64,000 nucleotides of DNA from Blastocatellia bacterium (GTDB lineage Bacteria; Acidobacteriota; Blastocatellia; UBA7656): assembly GCA_035275065.1 (NCBI GenBank), contig DATENM010000153.1, positions 159,669 through 223,668 on the forward strand. Direction: 5' to 3'. The stretch's first letter is position 1; the number at the start of each line of letters is the position of its first letter. This document shows, piece after piece, positions 41,800 to 50,204 of the stretch. The position numbers and the translations under genes were made by a program. The notes beneath the pieces are model-generated. The model was given only the letters and a program-made list of their open reading frames with translations. It was not told where the DNA came from and did no database searches.

Positions 41800-43254
41800 C
41801 TAATTCAACTGAAACTCCGGCAGGCACATGATCTGGTGGACGAGGCCGCGAATCTTCTTGTCAACGTAAGCGTCGTCCGTGGTGTATTCGATCTCCTGGC
41901 CGTTGTCGCCGGTCGTCAGATACGCCTGCAAGGGCTTGATGACCGGCTTGCCGACAGACAGCGGCCCGAGCGTTGACAGGAAGTTTTTGACCGTCTTCTT
42001 GGTGTTGCCTTTGACGTACTTCTTCAGTTGCTCGGTGGTCACGAAGATGCCGGGGTTCGTGGTGTTGCGGTTCGTCATCAGCGTGTTGGTGTAGTTGAAG
42101 CGTTCGAGCATGCTGGCGGTGTTGACCCAGCCGAGATTGAAATCCCAGCCGGCAACGTCGGGCGGGTTGAACAGGTCCTGCCCCATGTTGCGCGACAACT
42201 GCGAGGGCACGTTCGACGTGCGCGGATTGCCCGTGCCGACTGTGGTGCCCGGCAGGTAGGTGCCGCCGATCATGCGCAGCGCCCCGACCACCAGCTCGAT
42301 GGGTTGCTTGACGAGGGAGAAGAAAGCGCGCTCGCTGTAGAATTCGTCCGAAGTGAAGATGGCGCGCACCAGCTCTTTGATCGAGTGGTTGTTGCTGAGA
42401 TAGACGCTGGCGAAGCGATCAATCGTCGCTTTGTCGGCGCTGCTGGTCGTCAGCGGGTAGACGAAGAAGTTCCAGAGCTTCCAGGTCAGGTAACGCGCCG
42501 TCGCTTGCCGGTTGGCGATCACCGTGATGACGTCTTCGCCGCTGAGATTGCCGCTGACTTGATAAGGCGTCCCGGCATAGATGGTCTTGGCGCCGTTGTC
42601 GTGCTGATTGTTGACGACCCGGAAGGTAAAGCCGTACGGGCTGCCTTGCGCGCGCTGGAAGTTCCAGCCGGTGAAGGCGCGCGCCACTTCTTTGACATCG
42701 TTTTCAGTGTAATTCGGCGTGCCGGTGACGACGTCGTTGATGCCCATCGTGAATAGCTCTTGCAGCTCGCGGGCAAAGTTCTCGTTCGGCCTGCCGAGTA
42801 CGTTCGTGGTGTTGTCGAGCCAGATGAGCATGGCCGGGTCTTGCGCGACCGTCAGCAACAGATCATCGAAGCGCGCCAGTGCGCCCTGCCGCAGCTTGAG
42901 GTTCTGGACGTACATATAGACGTCCTGCACCTTCGAGCTGCCGGTGGCAAAATGGTTGTGCCAGAAGAGGGTCATCTTCTCTTCGAACTGGCGCTGCGTC
43001 GCCACCATGCGCGTCACCCACCAGCGGCGAATCTCGCCGTTGCTGAATTTCTGATTGTCGGTCGGGTCAGAAAAGTCGAAGCTCGCCTTGAGCAGATCGT
43101 CCATCGCCTGATTGTTGATCTGGGAATAGTTGAGTAGATAATCAACGGCGCCTTCGCGGCCTCGTGTGGCGAGACTGTCGATCTCTTCCGGCGTGCCGCC
43201 GAAGCCTGCGCGTCTGAGCAGATGCGCAGCTTCGTCGTAGTTTAAGCTGGCCAT
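41800..43254 (-). CDS. DUF1800 family protein, copy 1
   Basis: 484 aa. Starts MASLNYDEAAHLLRRAGFGGTPEEI behind AAGGAGGAGG. Characteristic blocks are MTLFWHNHFATGSSKV, LDNTTNVLGRPNENFARELQELFTMGI, YTENDVKEVARAFTGW, and FFSLVKQPIELVVGALRMIGG. DUF1800 proteins are almost always paired with a DUF1501 protein; the role is unknown, though a cell-envelope or biopolymer link has been proposed. No clear signal peptide is present. Two stretches (42305-42414 and 42827-42874) are nearly identical at DNA level to the second copy. Confidence 0.88.
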   Translation of the reverse strand: MASLNYDEAAHLLRRAGFGGTPEEIDSLATRGREGAVDYLLNYSQINNQAMDDLLKASFDFSDPTDNQKFSNGEIRRWWVTRMVATQRQFEEKMTLFWHNHFATGSSKVQDVYMYVQNLKLRQGALARFDDLLLTVAQDPAMLIWLDNTTNVLGRPNENFARELQELFTMGINDVVTGTPNYTENDVKEVARAFTGWNFQRAQGSPYGFTFRVVNNQHDNGAKTIYAGTPYQVSGNLSGEDVITVIANRQATARYLTWKLWNFFVYPLTTSSADKATIDRFASVYLSNNHSIKELVRAIFTSDEFYSERAFFSLVKQPIELVVGALRMIGGTYLPGTTVGTGNPRTSNVPSQLSRNMGQDLFNPPDVAGWDFNLGWVNTASMLERFNYTNTLMTNRNTTNPGIFVTTEQLKKYVKGNTKKTVKNFLSTLGPLSVGKPVIKPLQAYLTTGDNGQEIEYTTDDAYVDKKIRGLVHQIMCLPEFQLN

Positions 43255-43445
43255 GCGGTTGTCCTCCTCCTTAGATTGCCCGACTGTCGACTGATGCGGC
43301 AGTCCGCCTTCGGCGCTGCGTTTTGCAAGGGCAAGCCGACTACAGGAACGCCGCGCTGGGCGCGACTCCCGATCTATACGGCTTCATTGGCTACGTCTTC
43401 TCAGACCGTCGCCAGGGTCAAAAAGTCTGAAAATGTTTTTTACGC

Positions 43446-43958
43446 TTACCTTGATTGCCGCAGCCACTCGGCGCGCGTCATCAAGGCGCGCGGCGCGATG
43501 GCGCGATCAATTGCGAGAATGCCGTCCAGATGATCGATCTCGTGTTGCAAAAGCTCCGACAGGTCGCCTTCGGCTTCCAGGGTCTGCCGGTTGCCGCGCT
43601 CGTCCTGATAAGCGACGCGAACGCTCGCGGCGCGCTCGACGCGCACCATCAAGTCGGGAAAGCTGAAACAGTCGTCCCACAGCTCGAAGCGTTGCGGGCT
43701 GCTCCAGACGATGGCCGGGTTGATCAGCGCGCCGGCAAAGCCCGCGGGCTGCATGCGAATGAAGATCATCCGCTGCAACGCGCCAATCTGCGGCGCGGCG
43801 ATGCCGCGCCCGAATCCCGTGCGCTCGCGAAAGCCGGCGAGCGTATCGCTGAGATCGCGAATGATCGCCTGGGTATCGGTCGCGGCAATCTCCGTAACCG
43901 GCGCCGCCGGCTGCCAGAGCAAGGGATTGCCCAGTTGTAAGATTTCGCGTCCCGGCAT
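43446..43958 (-). CDS. def: Peptide deformylase, variant subfamily
   Basis: Removes the formyl group from new polypeptides using a metal ion. Motif 1 is GRGIAAPQIGALQRM and motif 3 is LLQHEIDHLDGIL with HExxH. Motif 2, normally EGCLS, reads DDCFSFPD but keeps the metal-binding cysteine. 170 aa from ATG 43958 behind AGGAG. No methionyl-tRNA formyltransferase gene is adjacent, and this copy lies between two DUF1800/DUF1501 pairs. It may be a second, specialised deformylase rather than the housekeeping one. Confidence 0.88.
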   Translation of the reverse strand: MPGREILQLGNPLLWQPAAPVTEIAATDTQAIIRDLSDTLAGFRERTGFGRGIAAPQIGALQRMIFIRMQPAGFAGALINPAIVWSSPQRFELWDDCFSFPDLMVRVERAASVRVAYQDERGNRQTLEAEGDLSELLQHEIDHLDGILAIDRAIAPRALMTRAEWLRQSR

Positions 43959-44032
43959 CAGACGTGCTCCTGCAAGAGACCAAGGTTGAACGATTGTGGA
44001 AGGTGAGGTCTTCCGCTCAATTGTCGGAGAGA

Positions 44033-44061
44033 ATTATATCGCGCCTGTCGGCGGCGGGAAA
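44033..44061 (-). promoter_or_regulatory. Possible promoter of the deformylase gene
   Basis: On the minus strand TTTCCC (44056-44061), a 17-nt spacer and a perfect TATAAT (44033-44038), about 75 nt before the start. The -35 box is poor. Confidence 0.4.
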
Positions 44062-44105
44062 GCGTTTTGTCATGGCCGGGCAAGCTGAACGATCCGGGCG
44101 CGGGA

Positions 44106-45407
44106 TTAAGGCAGGAAGCCGATGTTCTCATAGCCCGCGCCCAACACCTCCACGGGGTTTACGCCCAGCCAGCGGTCGAGCAACGTCGCGTAGACGGCGC
44201 GAAAGTCTACCGTAAAGCCCGGATTGCCTGCCAGGTCTAATGCCGTTGCCGCCAGCGACGGCTGCTCGCCATAGAGCCCGCCGCGCACAGGGTTGCCGAT
44301 GAGGAATAGCGGTGCCGACGAGCCGTGATCGGTGCCGAACGACGCATTCTCGCCCGGTCGCCGCCCGAACTCTGACCATTGCATGATGACCGTATTGTCG
44401 GCCAGCCCATGCTCGGTGAGGTCGTCGTAAAAGAGCTTTACCGCCTGCGAGAACCAGCGCATCAGGTTGAAGTGGTTGTTACCCGCACCCGCCAGTTTAT
44501 CCACCTGGCCGTTGCGATGCGCCACTTGATCCGCATGGTGATCGAAGCCGTCGAGCCGCACGTAGAGAATCGCCGCTTCGGGCACGGTCGTCAGCAATTG
44601 CGCCGCCAGCTTTAAACCGACGGCGAGCGGATTGTCCGTAGGATAAACCACCGATGAGTGATAACTGCGCGCCGCTTGCTGAACGACCTGCGCGCCGCTG
44701 ACCGATTCGAAAGCGGTCTTGTTGATCGCGCCCATCAATGTGTCGGCAGCAAAGCTGCGCGTCGCCGCAAGGTTGAAGGTGTTGAGCTGGTTGTTGTAAT
44801 CGCCCGGATAAGCGCCATCAGCGAGGAACTGATAGAGATCGAGATTGAGAATGTTCGGGGTGACGAAGTGCGCCGCGTAAAACGTCTTCGGCGTGTCGAG
44901 GCTGCCGATGGAGAGCGCCGAGAGGTTCGACTGGCCGACCAGCGCCAGGTCCGCGAAACGGCCAAGCCAGCCGCGACTGGCCAGGCCGCTCAAGTCCGCC
45001 GTGTGCCAGATGTCCATCGAAAGAAAATGCGATTGCGTTGCATTCGGGTAGCCGACGCCTGTGACAATGGCGACGCGGTTGGCGTCGTACAGCCCTTTGA
45101 TTTCGCTGAGCGCCGGGTGCAGGCCGAAGCGGTCGGAGATGATCGTCGAAGCGCCCGCGGCGGTCTTCAACTCGGCTTCCTTCCACGCCAGCACGGGGCG
45201 CAGCGCGTAGTAGCGCGCATCCGTATAAGGGACGACCGTATTCAGCCCGTCGTTGCCGCCGGCCAGTTGAATGATGACGAAGCGCCGGTTGCCGGCGAGC
45301 TCCGTGTGCTGGCCGCGTGCCGTGCCCGCGAGCCATTGCGGCACGACGACGCCGACCGTCACCGCCGCGGCGCTGCGCTTGATGAATTGTCGTCTGCTAA
45401 TCGGCAT
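44106..45407 (-). CDS. DUF1501 family Tat-exported protein, copy 2
   Basis: 433 aa from ATG 45407. Twin-arginine signal SRRQFIKRSAAAVTVGVVVP. Same blocks as copy 1: IQLAGGNDGLNTVVPYTDARY, FGLHPALSEIKGLYDANRVAIVTGVGYP, MQWSEFGRRPGENASFGTDHGSS. The two DUF1501 proteins are clear paralogues but differ through most of their length. It lies 11 nt behind the second DUF1800 gene. Function unknown, with the same caveat as for copy 1. Confidence 0.88.
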   Translation of the reverse strand: MPISRRQFIKRSAAAVTVGVVVPQWLAGTARGQHTELAGNRRFVIIQLAGGNDGLNTVVPYTDARYYALRPVLAWKEAELKTAAGASTIISDRFGLHPALSEIKGLYDANRVAIVTGVGYPNATQSHFLSMDIWHTADLSGLASRGWLGRFADLALVGQSNLSALSIGSLDTPKTFYAAHFVTPNILNLDLYQFLADGAYPGDYNNQLNTFNLAATRSFAADTLMGAINKTAFESVSGAQVVQQAARSYHSSVVYPTDNPLAVGLKLAAQLLTTVPEAAILYVRLDGFDHHADQVAHRNGQVDKLAGAGNNHFNLMRWFSQAVKLFYDDLTEHGLADNTVIMQWSEFGRRPGENASFGTDHGSSAPLFLIGNPVRGGLYGEQPSLAATALDLAGNPGFTVDFRAVYATLLDRWLGVNPVEVLGAGYENIGFLP

Positions 45408-45418
45408 GACCGTTCTCC

Positions 45419-46876
45419 TCAGTTCAACTGGAACTCCGACAAACACATAATCAGGTGAATCAGGCCGCGAACCTTCTTATCGATCAGCGGGTCTGTGCGG
45501 TGAAAGCCGACGGCGTTGCCGGCGTCGTCTTTCTCCAGGTAATCGATCAAGGCACGCGTTGTCGCGCCGTCAACCGTGAGCGGCCCGAGTTGCGAGAGGA
45601 AAGCCTTCACGACCTTCTTCGACTTCTTGCCGGTCAGTTCTTGCAGCCGCGCGTGCGACAGGTAAATTCCCGGCTGCGGATCGTTACCTTGCCGGCTGGT
45701 CGCTAGGAAGGTGGCGAAGGTAAAACGGTTGAGCAGCGTCGAGGTGTTGATCCAGTCGAGACCGAGCCGCCAGCCGGCAACGTCAGGCGGATTGAATAAC
45801 GCCTGGCCGAGGAACTGCGCCAGGATGGCCGGCAGGTTGGCATTGCCTTGAAAGGCGGTGGTGCCGAACAGGTAATCGGCACCGAGCATGCGAATGCCGC
45901 CGACGATCAATTCAACCGGCTGCTTGACGAGGGAGAAGAAAGCGCGCTCGCTGTAGAATTCGTCCGAAGTGAAGATGGCGCGCACCAGCTCTTTGATCGA
46001 GTGGTTGTTGTTGAGATAGACGCTGGCGAACTTCTCGACCGTGGCATGATCGGCGGTATTATCGTTCAAGGGATAGACGAAGAACTTGAACAGCTTGGCC
46101 ACCAGAAAACGCGCCGTCGCGCGACGGGCGCAGATCAGCGCGATGATATCTTCGCCGCTGAGATTGCCACTGGCTTGATAAGGCGTCCCGGCATAGATGG
46201 TCTTCGCCGTGTTGTCATGCTCCGGCGGGTTGACGACGAATTGGAAGTCAAAAGGATCGGCGCTCTCGCGCGGGTGGAAGGCTTTCCAGCCGGTGAAGGC
46301 GCGCGCCACTTCCTTGACGTCCTCTTCCGTGTAGTTCGGCTCGCCCGTGACGACATCGCGAATGCCCATCGTGAACAACTCTTGCAGCTCGCGAGCGAAG
46401 TTCTCGTTCGGCTTGCCGGCGACATTCGTAAGGCCATCGAGCCAGATAAGCATGGCCGGGTCTTGCGCGACCGTCAGCAACAGATCATCGAAGCGCCCCA
46501 GCGCCCGCTGCCGCAGCTTGAGGTTCTGGATGTACAGGAAGAGGTCCGGCACTTTCGAGGCCGCGGTGGCAAAGTGGTTGTGCCAGAAGAGCGTCATCTT
46601 CTCTTCAAAGGTCCGGCTGGTCGTGACCATGCGGGCGAACCACCAGCGTTGCAGGTCAGAGAGGCTGAATTTGCTGACGTCAGACGGGTCGGAAAAATTG
46701 AAGCCGCGCCGCAACTGATCTTCCATCGCGCGGTTATCAACCTGAGTGTAAGCGATCAGGTAATCGACAGCGCCTTCGCGCCCGCGGGCGGCCAGCGCGT
46801 CAATCTCTTCGGGCGGGCCGCCGAATCCCATGCGGCGCAACAGGTGCGCCGCCTCGTCGTAGCTCAAAGTCGCCAT
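45419..46876 (-). CDS. DUF1800 family protein, copy 2
   Basis: 485 aa starting MATLSYDEAAHLLRRMGFGGPPEEI behind GGAGGAGAGG. It aligns end to end with copy 1 (MTLFWHNHFATAASKV, LDGLTNVAGKPNENFARELQELFTMGI, YTEEDVKEVARAFTGW). Protein identity is clearly below that of the short DNA patches at 45921-46030 and 46449-46496, which match copy 1 almost perfectly. Leads the DUF1800-DUF1501 pair. Confidence 0.88.
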   Translation of the reverse strand: MATLSYDEAAHLLRRMGFGGPPEEIDALAARGREGAVDYLIAYTQVDNRAMEDQLRRGFNFSDPSDVSKFSLSDLQRWWFARMVTTSRTFEEKMTLFWHNHFATAASKVPDLFLYIQNLKLRQRALGRFDDLLLTVAQDPAMLIWLDGLTNVAGKPNENFARELQELFTMGIRDVVTGEPNYTEEDVKEVARAFTGWKAFHPRESADPFDFQFVVNPPEHDNTAKTIYAGTPYQASGNLSGEDIIALICARRATARFLVAKLFKFFVYPLNDNTADHATVEKFASVYLNNNHSIKELVRAIFTSDEFYSERAFFSLVKQPVELIVGGIRMLGADYLFGTTAFQGNANLPAILAQFLGQALFNPPDVAGWRLGLDWINTSTLLNRFTFATFLATSRQGNDPQPGIYLSHARLQELTGKKSKKVVKAFLSQLGPLTVDGATTRALIDYLEKDDAGNAVGFHRTDPLIDKKVRGLIHLIMCLSEFQLN

Positions 46877-46908
46877 GGCCTCTCCTCCGTCCGCTTGCCG
46901 CCAGGGGG

Positions 46909-46999
46909 TTCACCACGAAGGCATAAAACGCACAAAGAGAGCATCAGGGCTTCCTGCTGTTTTCTTTGTGACCTGCGTGCCTCGGCGGTGAACCGTCTC
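46909..46999. repeat. Imperfect inverted repeat, GTTCACC...CACAAAG type
   Basis: GTTCACCACGAAGGCATAAA and on to CACAAAG (about 46909-46937) faces an imperfect reverse complement at about 46970-46999 (CTTTGTG...GGTGAAC). It lies before the second DUF1800 gene. The rest of the 326-bp gap to the PilZ gene holds only the PilZ promoter. Confidence 0.6.
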
Positions 47000-47111
47000 A
47001 CCTGATTGATTAGTCGCCTGGTGCCACCGAACTATATGACTCCGGCGCGGGCCGCCCCTATTCTACGCTGCTTGCGCCGCCCGCAACAGGCGTTTATCGC
47101 CAAAAATCGCG

Positions 47112-47140
47112 TTGAATTACGGCCCGCTGTGGTGTATTCT
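47112..47140 (+). promoter_or_regulatory. Sigma70-type promoter of the PilZ gene
   Basis: TTGAAT (47112-47117), a 17-nt spacer and TATTCT (47135-47140), about 64 nt before the PilZ start codon. Confidence 0.6.
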
Positions 47141-47203
47141 ATAAGGCTTGGCAAGCAATTAGTTTTTGCACCGACTGAAGCTATAAGAAGGAGAGACGAG
47201 GCT

Positions 47204-47518
47204 ATGACGGCTATGGGAGTTTGCGCCTCTTCAGGCAGGCAGGCAGTTTACAAAGGCGAGTTGCGGGCGCGCTGCGAAGCGCAGGGCAGTGGACGCGACT
47301 GCCGGCTCTTCAATCTGACGCCGCGCCGCGCCTTTATCGAAAGCTTTATTCCGCACGTGACCGGCACGCAGGTTGTGCTACGCTTCAATCTGCCCAACGG
47401 CCACCAGGTCCGCGCCACCGGCGTCGTCAGCAGTCACAACTTCGCCGAAGGCTTCGACGTGGACTTCACGGGGATTTCCGCCGCCGACCGCGAACAGATC
47501 ATCAAGCTGATCGGCTGA
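47204..47518 (+). CDS. PilZ-like domain protein
   Basis: 104 aa from ATG 47204 behind AAGGAGA. A single small beta-barrel: YKGELRARCEAQGSGRDCRLFNLTPRRAFIES, VLRFNLPNGHQVRATGVVSSHNFAEGFDVDFTGIS. The NLTxxRAFIES segment stands where c-di-GMP-binding PilZ domains have the D/NxSxxG motif, but the glycine is missing and the RxxxR motif is unclear. It may therefore not bind c-di-GMP. The frame is open further upstream to 47006 without family-like sequence. The gene ends against a bidirectional terminator. Confidence 0.75.
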   Translation: MTAMGVCASSGRQAVYKGELRARCEAQGSGRDCRLFNLTPRRAFIESFIPHVTGTQVVLRFNLPNGHQVRATGVVSSHNFAEGFDVDFTGISAADREQIIKLIG

Positions 47519-47568
47519 AGGGCAAAGCCGACCGCTGACCCCGCAGCATCTTTATCCCTCTCATAAAA

Positions 47569-47596
47569 AAAGGGCGACTCGCGCGAGTCGCCCTTT
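47569..47596. terminator. Bidirectional Rho-independent terminator
   Basis: A perfect palindrome, AAAGGGCGACTC / GAGTCGCCCTTT around GCGC, with A-run on the left and T-rich DNA on the right. It serves both the PilZ gene (plus) and the TolC-like gene (minus), which converge here. Confidence 0.92.
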
Positions 47597-47618
47597 ACTT
47601 TACCCCAAAGTCAATTGC

Positions 47619-49670
47619 TTACTTCTTGCCGGTCGGCGGCGCGAGCGCCGTCACCTGCACGTTGTTGCTCACCAGCGTCAGGCCGGTGACCCGCTGAAGG
47701 TCGGCGAGCGCCTTGTTGTAATCGGTCTTGGCGCGCACTTCGTTGCCCTTCGCCGTCGCATAATCCGTCTGCCGTTGTAAGACGAAGAAGTTGGTCGAAA
47801 GGCCGGCGCGGAACTTCTCTAGCTCACCCTGCAACTGAGCAAACGCGGCGAGTTCTCCGGCATGCGCGGCTTCGTAACGCTGGCGCGCTGCTTCGACCGC
47901 TTGCAGGGCGTTGCGCACGTCAATCTGCACGTTCTGCACCAGTTGACGCTGGCGCGCGTCAAGCTGCCGGCTTTCGGCAAGGGCGCGGCCCAGATTGCCT
48001 TCCGCCGTGCGATTGCGCCACGGGAAGCTGAGACGCACGCCGATTTGATAGGTCCTGAAGTCCTGGCTGAAGAGGTTGTGCAACGACTGAAAATAACCGC
48101 CCTGGAAGCGCCCTGGGACGCTGTCGCCGACGACCGTCGCCGCCGGCACCGGGGGACTGAATAGCGGCAGATCGAGCGCCGACAATGCCGCATTCAGGTT
48201 GGTGATCACGCCCTGGTTGAAGGTGCTGAATCCGCCCGGATTGACCGTGGAGGACGGCGTGCCCGCCAGTCCCGTGTTGCTGTAGAAGCCGACCAGATCA
48301 ACCTGCGGCTTGGTCTGGTTCTTGTAAAAATCAATGTCAATGTTCTTCTGCTCGGTCTGCAAGCGTATCTGTTCAAGCTCCGGGCGATTGGTCAGCGCCA
48401 GCCGCGTCGATTCATCGAGGTTGAACTGTTGCGCCGTGACCGGCGGCTCATCAGTCGGGGTGATGACCGCGCTCCAGAGCTTGTCGTCCTGCCGTTTAAT
48501 CAGCAGCCCTTTGAGGACGTTTTCCGCCGTCGTGATGCTTTGCAGCGCCGTGATGACATCGCCCTTGCGCTGTTCGAGCGCCGCTTCGGTCGAGCGCAGG
48601 TCAATCGGCGCGGCGGTGCCGGCTTCAACCTGGCGGCGGTTGTTCTCAAGCTGCGTGCGCGTCAGCTCGACCGTATCGCGGGCGATTTTTTCGTTGTCGA
48701 TGGCAAAGACCAGATCCCAGTAAGCGCGCTGCACCTGATTGATGATCTCGATGACGCGCTGGCGGAACTGGCTGTCCGTAAGATCAAGCGTCTTCTTGGC
48801 GACCTGAATCTGCCGGCGGTTCAAGTCAGTCCTGAAATTGCGCATCAACGGCTGCGTGAACGAGAAGGTCAGCGACGGGTTGTACTGCGTCGGCAACAAC
48901 TGCGCCGTCGAGCTGGTGGTCGTGCGGTTATTGTCGAACTCCGCCTGCCAGAAGCCGCCCGAACGCTCAACATACTGATTGGTGATGAAGTTCGCGGTCA
49001 GCGTTTTTTGCGTGACCGAGAAGGCCGAGCCGCCACCGGCGAACAGCGAGGCGACCGGAATGGTCTGGCTGCGAAAGTTGATGTCCGCCGAAGACAGGAT
49101 GTCGTAGACGCCGCGCAACGCTTGCAAGTTAAAGGTGGCGATCTGCACGCCCTCGCGGTACTGCTCGATGTCGAGGTTGTTTTGCAGGGCCAAAGCGATG
49201 GCATCACGCATTGCCAGTGGCACGGTCTGGCTCAGATCAACGCCGACGCGTTGCGGCGTAACTTCGGGCGACAGCGCCAGCGGTTGCGTGATGGGGTTCT
49301 GGCCCGTGGTGTCCTGCGCCGGCGCGCCGGGCGTCGGCGTCACCGCCGGGTTGGTCACAGGGGCCTGTCCCGGCGCCGGCACGTTGCGGCGCTCACGCTC
49401 GGTCGGCAAGTTGGGATTCGTCGTGCCGTGTTCTTCAAGCCGCTCGCGTTGTTCGCGCGTATCGTTTCTCGGCGGGGTTGTCGGCGAGCTGGGCGGCGTC
49501 TCGGGCGGTTTCGGCTGTTGCGGTTGCTGCGGTGTCGGCTGCTGCTGACGGGCGACGACGCCGTCCTGTGCGAAGACGCCGACCGGCAACGTCGCTGCAA
49601 GCAACGCCGCCAGCGAGAGACTCGTGACGACGCGCCCTGACTGTTGCAGTTTCTGTATAAGTGAACTCAT
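47619..49670 (-). CDS. TolC family outer-membrane channel protein
   Basis: 683 aa. Start ATG 49670 behind AGAGGAAG, with a signal peptide (VVTSLSLAALLAATLPVGVFAQ). A Pro/Gln/Thr-rich, presumably flexible segment covers about residues 35-130. Then two outer-membrane efflux protein repeats follow with long coiled coils (AIALALQNNLDIEQYREGV, RVIEIINQVQRAYWDLVFAIDNEKIARDTVELTRTQLENNRRQVEAG; NALQAVEAARQRYEAAHAGELAAFAQLQGELEKFRAG). Such trimers span the outer membrane and work with export pumps. No pump or adaptor gene is nearby. The length exceeds the usual 450-500 aa because of the N-terminal linker. Confidence 0.92.
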   Translation of the reverse strand: MSSLIQKLQQSGRVVTSLSLAALLAATLPVGVFAQDGVVARQQQPTPQQPQQPKPPETPPSSPTTPPRNDTREQRERLEEHGTTNPNLPTERERRNVPAPGQAPVTNPAVTPTPGAPAQDTTGQNPITQPLALSPEVTPQRVGVDLSQTVPLAMRDAIALALQNNLDIEQYREGVQIATFNLQALRGVYDILSSADINFRSQTIPVASLFAGGGSAFSVTQKTLTANFITNQYVERSGGFWQAEFDNNRTTTSSTAQLLPTQYNPSLTFSFTQPLMRNFRTDLNRRQIQVAKKTLDLTDSQFRQRVIEIINQVQRAYWDLVFAIDNEKIARDTVELTRTQLENNRRQVEAGTAAPIDLRSTEAALEQRKGDVITALQSITTAENVLKGLLIKRQDDKLWSAVITPTDEPPVTAQQFNLDESTRLALTNRPELEQIRLQTEQKNIDIDFYKNQTKPQVDLVGFYSNTGLAGTPSSTVNPGGFSTFNQGVITNLNAALSALDLPLFSPPVPAATVVGDSVPGRFQGGYFQSLHNLFSQDFRTYQIGVRLSFPWRNRTAEGNLGRALAESRQLDARQRQLVQNVQIDVRNALQAVEAARQRYEAAHAGELAAFAQLQGELEKFRAGLSTNFFVLQRQTDYATAKGNEVRAKTDYNKALADLQRVTGLTLVSNNVQVTALAPPTGKK

Positions 49671-50204
49671 AAACTTCCTCTCGAATGAATTGCCGGACTC
49701 GCGCGCCATACTGGCTCAATCGGCGCCGCGCCTGCCAGTGATAATGCTTGTTGATTTCTGGTCAGTCACAGCTTGATACGTCATTACCTGTGCTGCCGTT
49801 TCATCTAAATCACGCGCGCCTGGTGGTGCAAAATGGGCGCCCGCCATCCTTTGACCAAACTAAAAGTTTACACGCTGAAGCGCCATCAGCCAAATCCTCA
49901 CAACCGTCCAGCCGCCACGCGAGGGCAGGCCAGGCTATTCTCCTGTCAAGTGCCGTGCCAATGCGCAGCGATTGCCCATCATCAACGAAATGAGCGTTTA
50001 TCGCTAAAAGGCGGTCGCCGCCCGCGCCGCGCTTGCCCATTTGTGGGAACCTGCTTTCCCACAGACGCACAGACTGGCAGCGATTGTTTCAATCAGCACA
50101 GCGCATTGAATCAGGCAGATCGGCAGTATATTATCCTGTCGGCTTGCCCTGATTCTTGAGCTTACCGGCGAGCCGCAGCGAATCCTTCCGAGGCGTGAAA
50201 GACA
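49671..50204. other. Intergenic stretch holding the rhaI promoter
   Basis: About 530 bp between divergent genes. Apart from the promoter at 50106-50134 I see no gene; the short frames lack family resemblance. A CCCACAGACGCACAG stretch near 50055 resembles ACAGACGCAG at 40371 and may be repeat debris. Confidence 0.5.
50106..50134 (+). promoter_or_regulatory. Sigma70-type promoter of the rhamnose locus
   Basis: TTGAAT (50106-50111), a 17-nt spacer and TATTAT (50129-50134), about 70 nt before the rhaI start. Confidence 0.6.

Noticed and set aside
47006..47203. Longer N terminus of the PilZ-like protein
   Set aside because: The added residues cross the predicted promoter, lack a ribosome-binding site and do not resemble the family.
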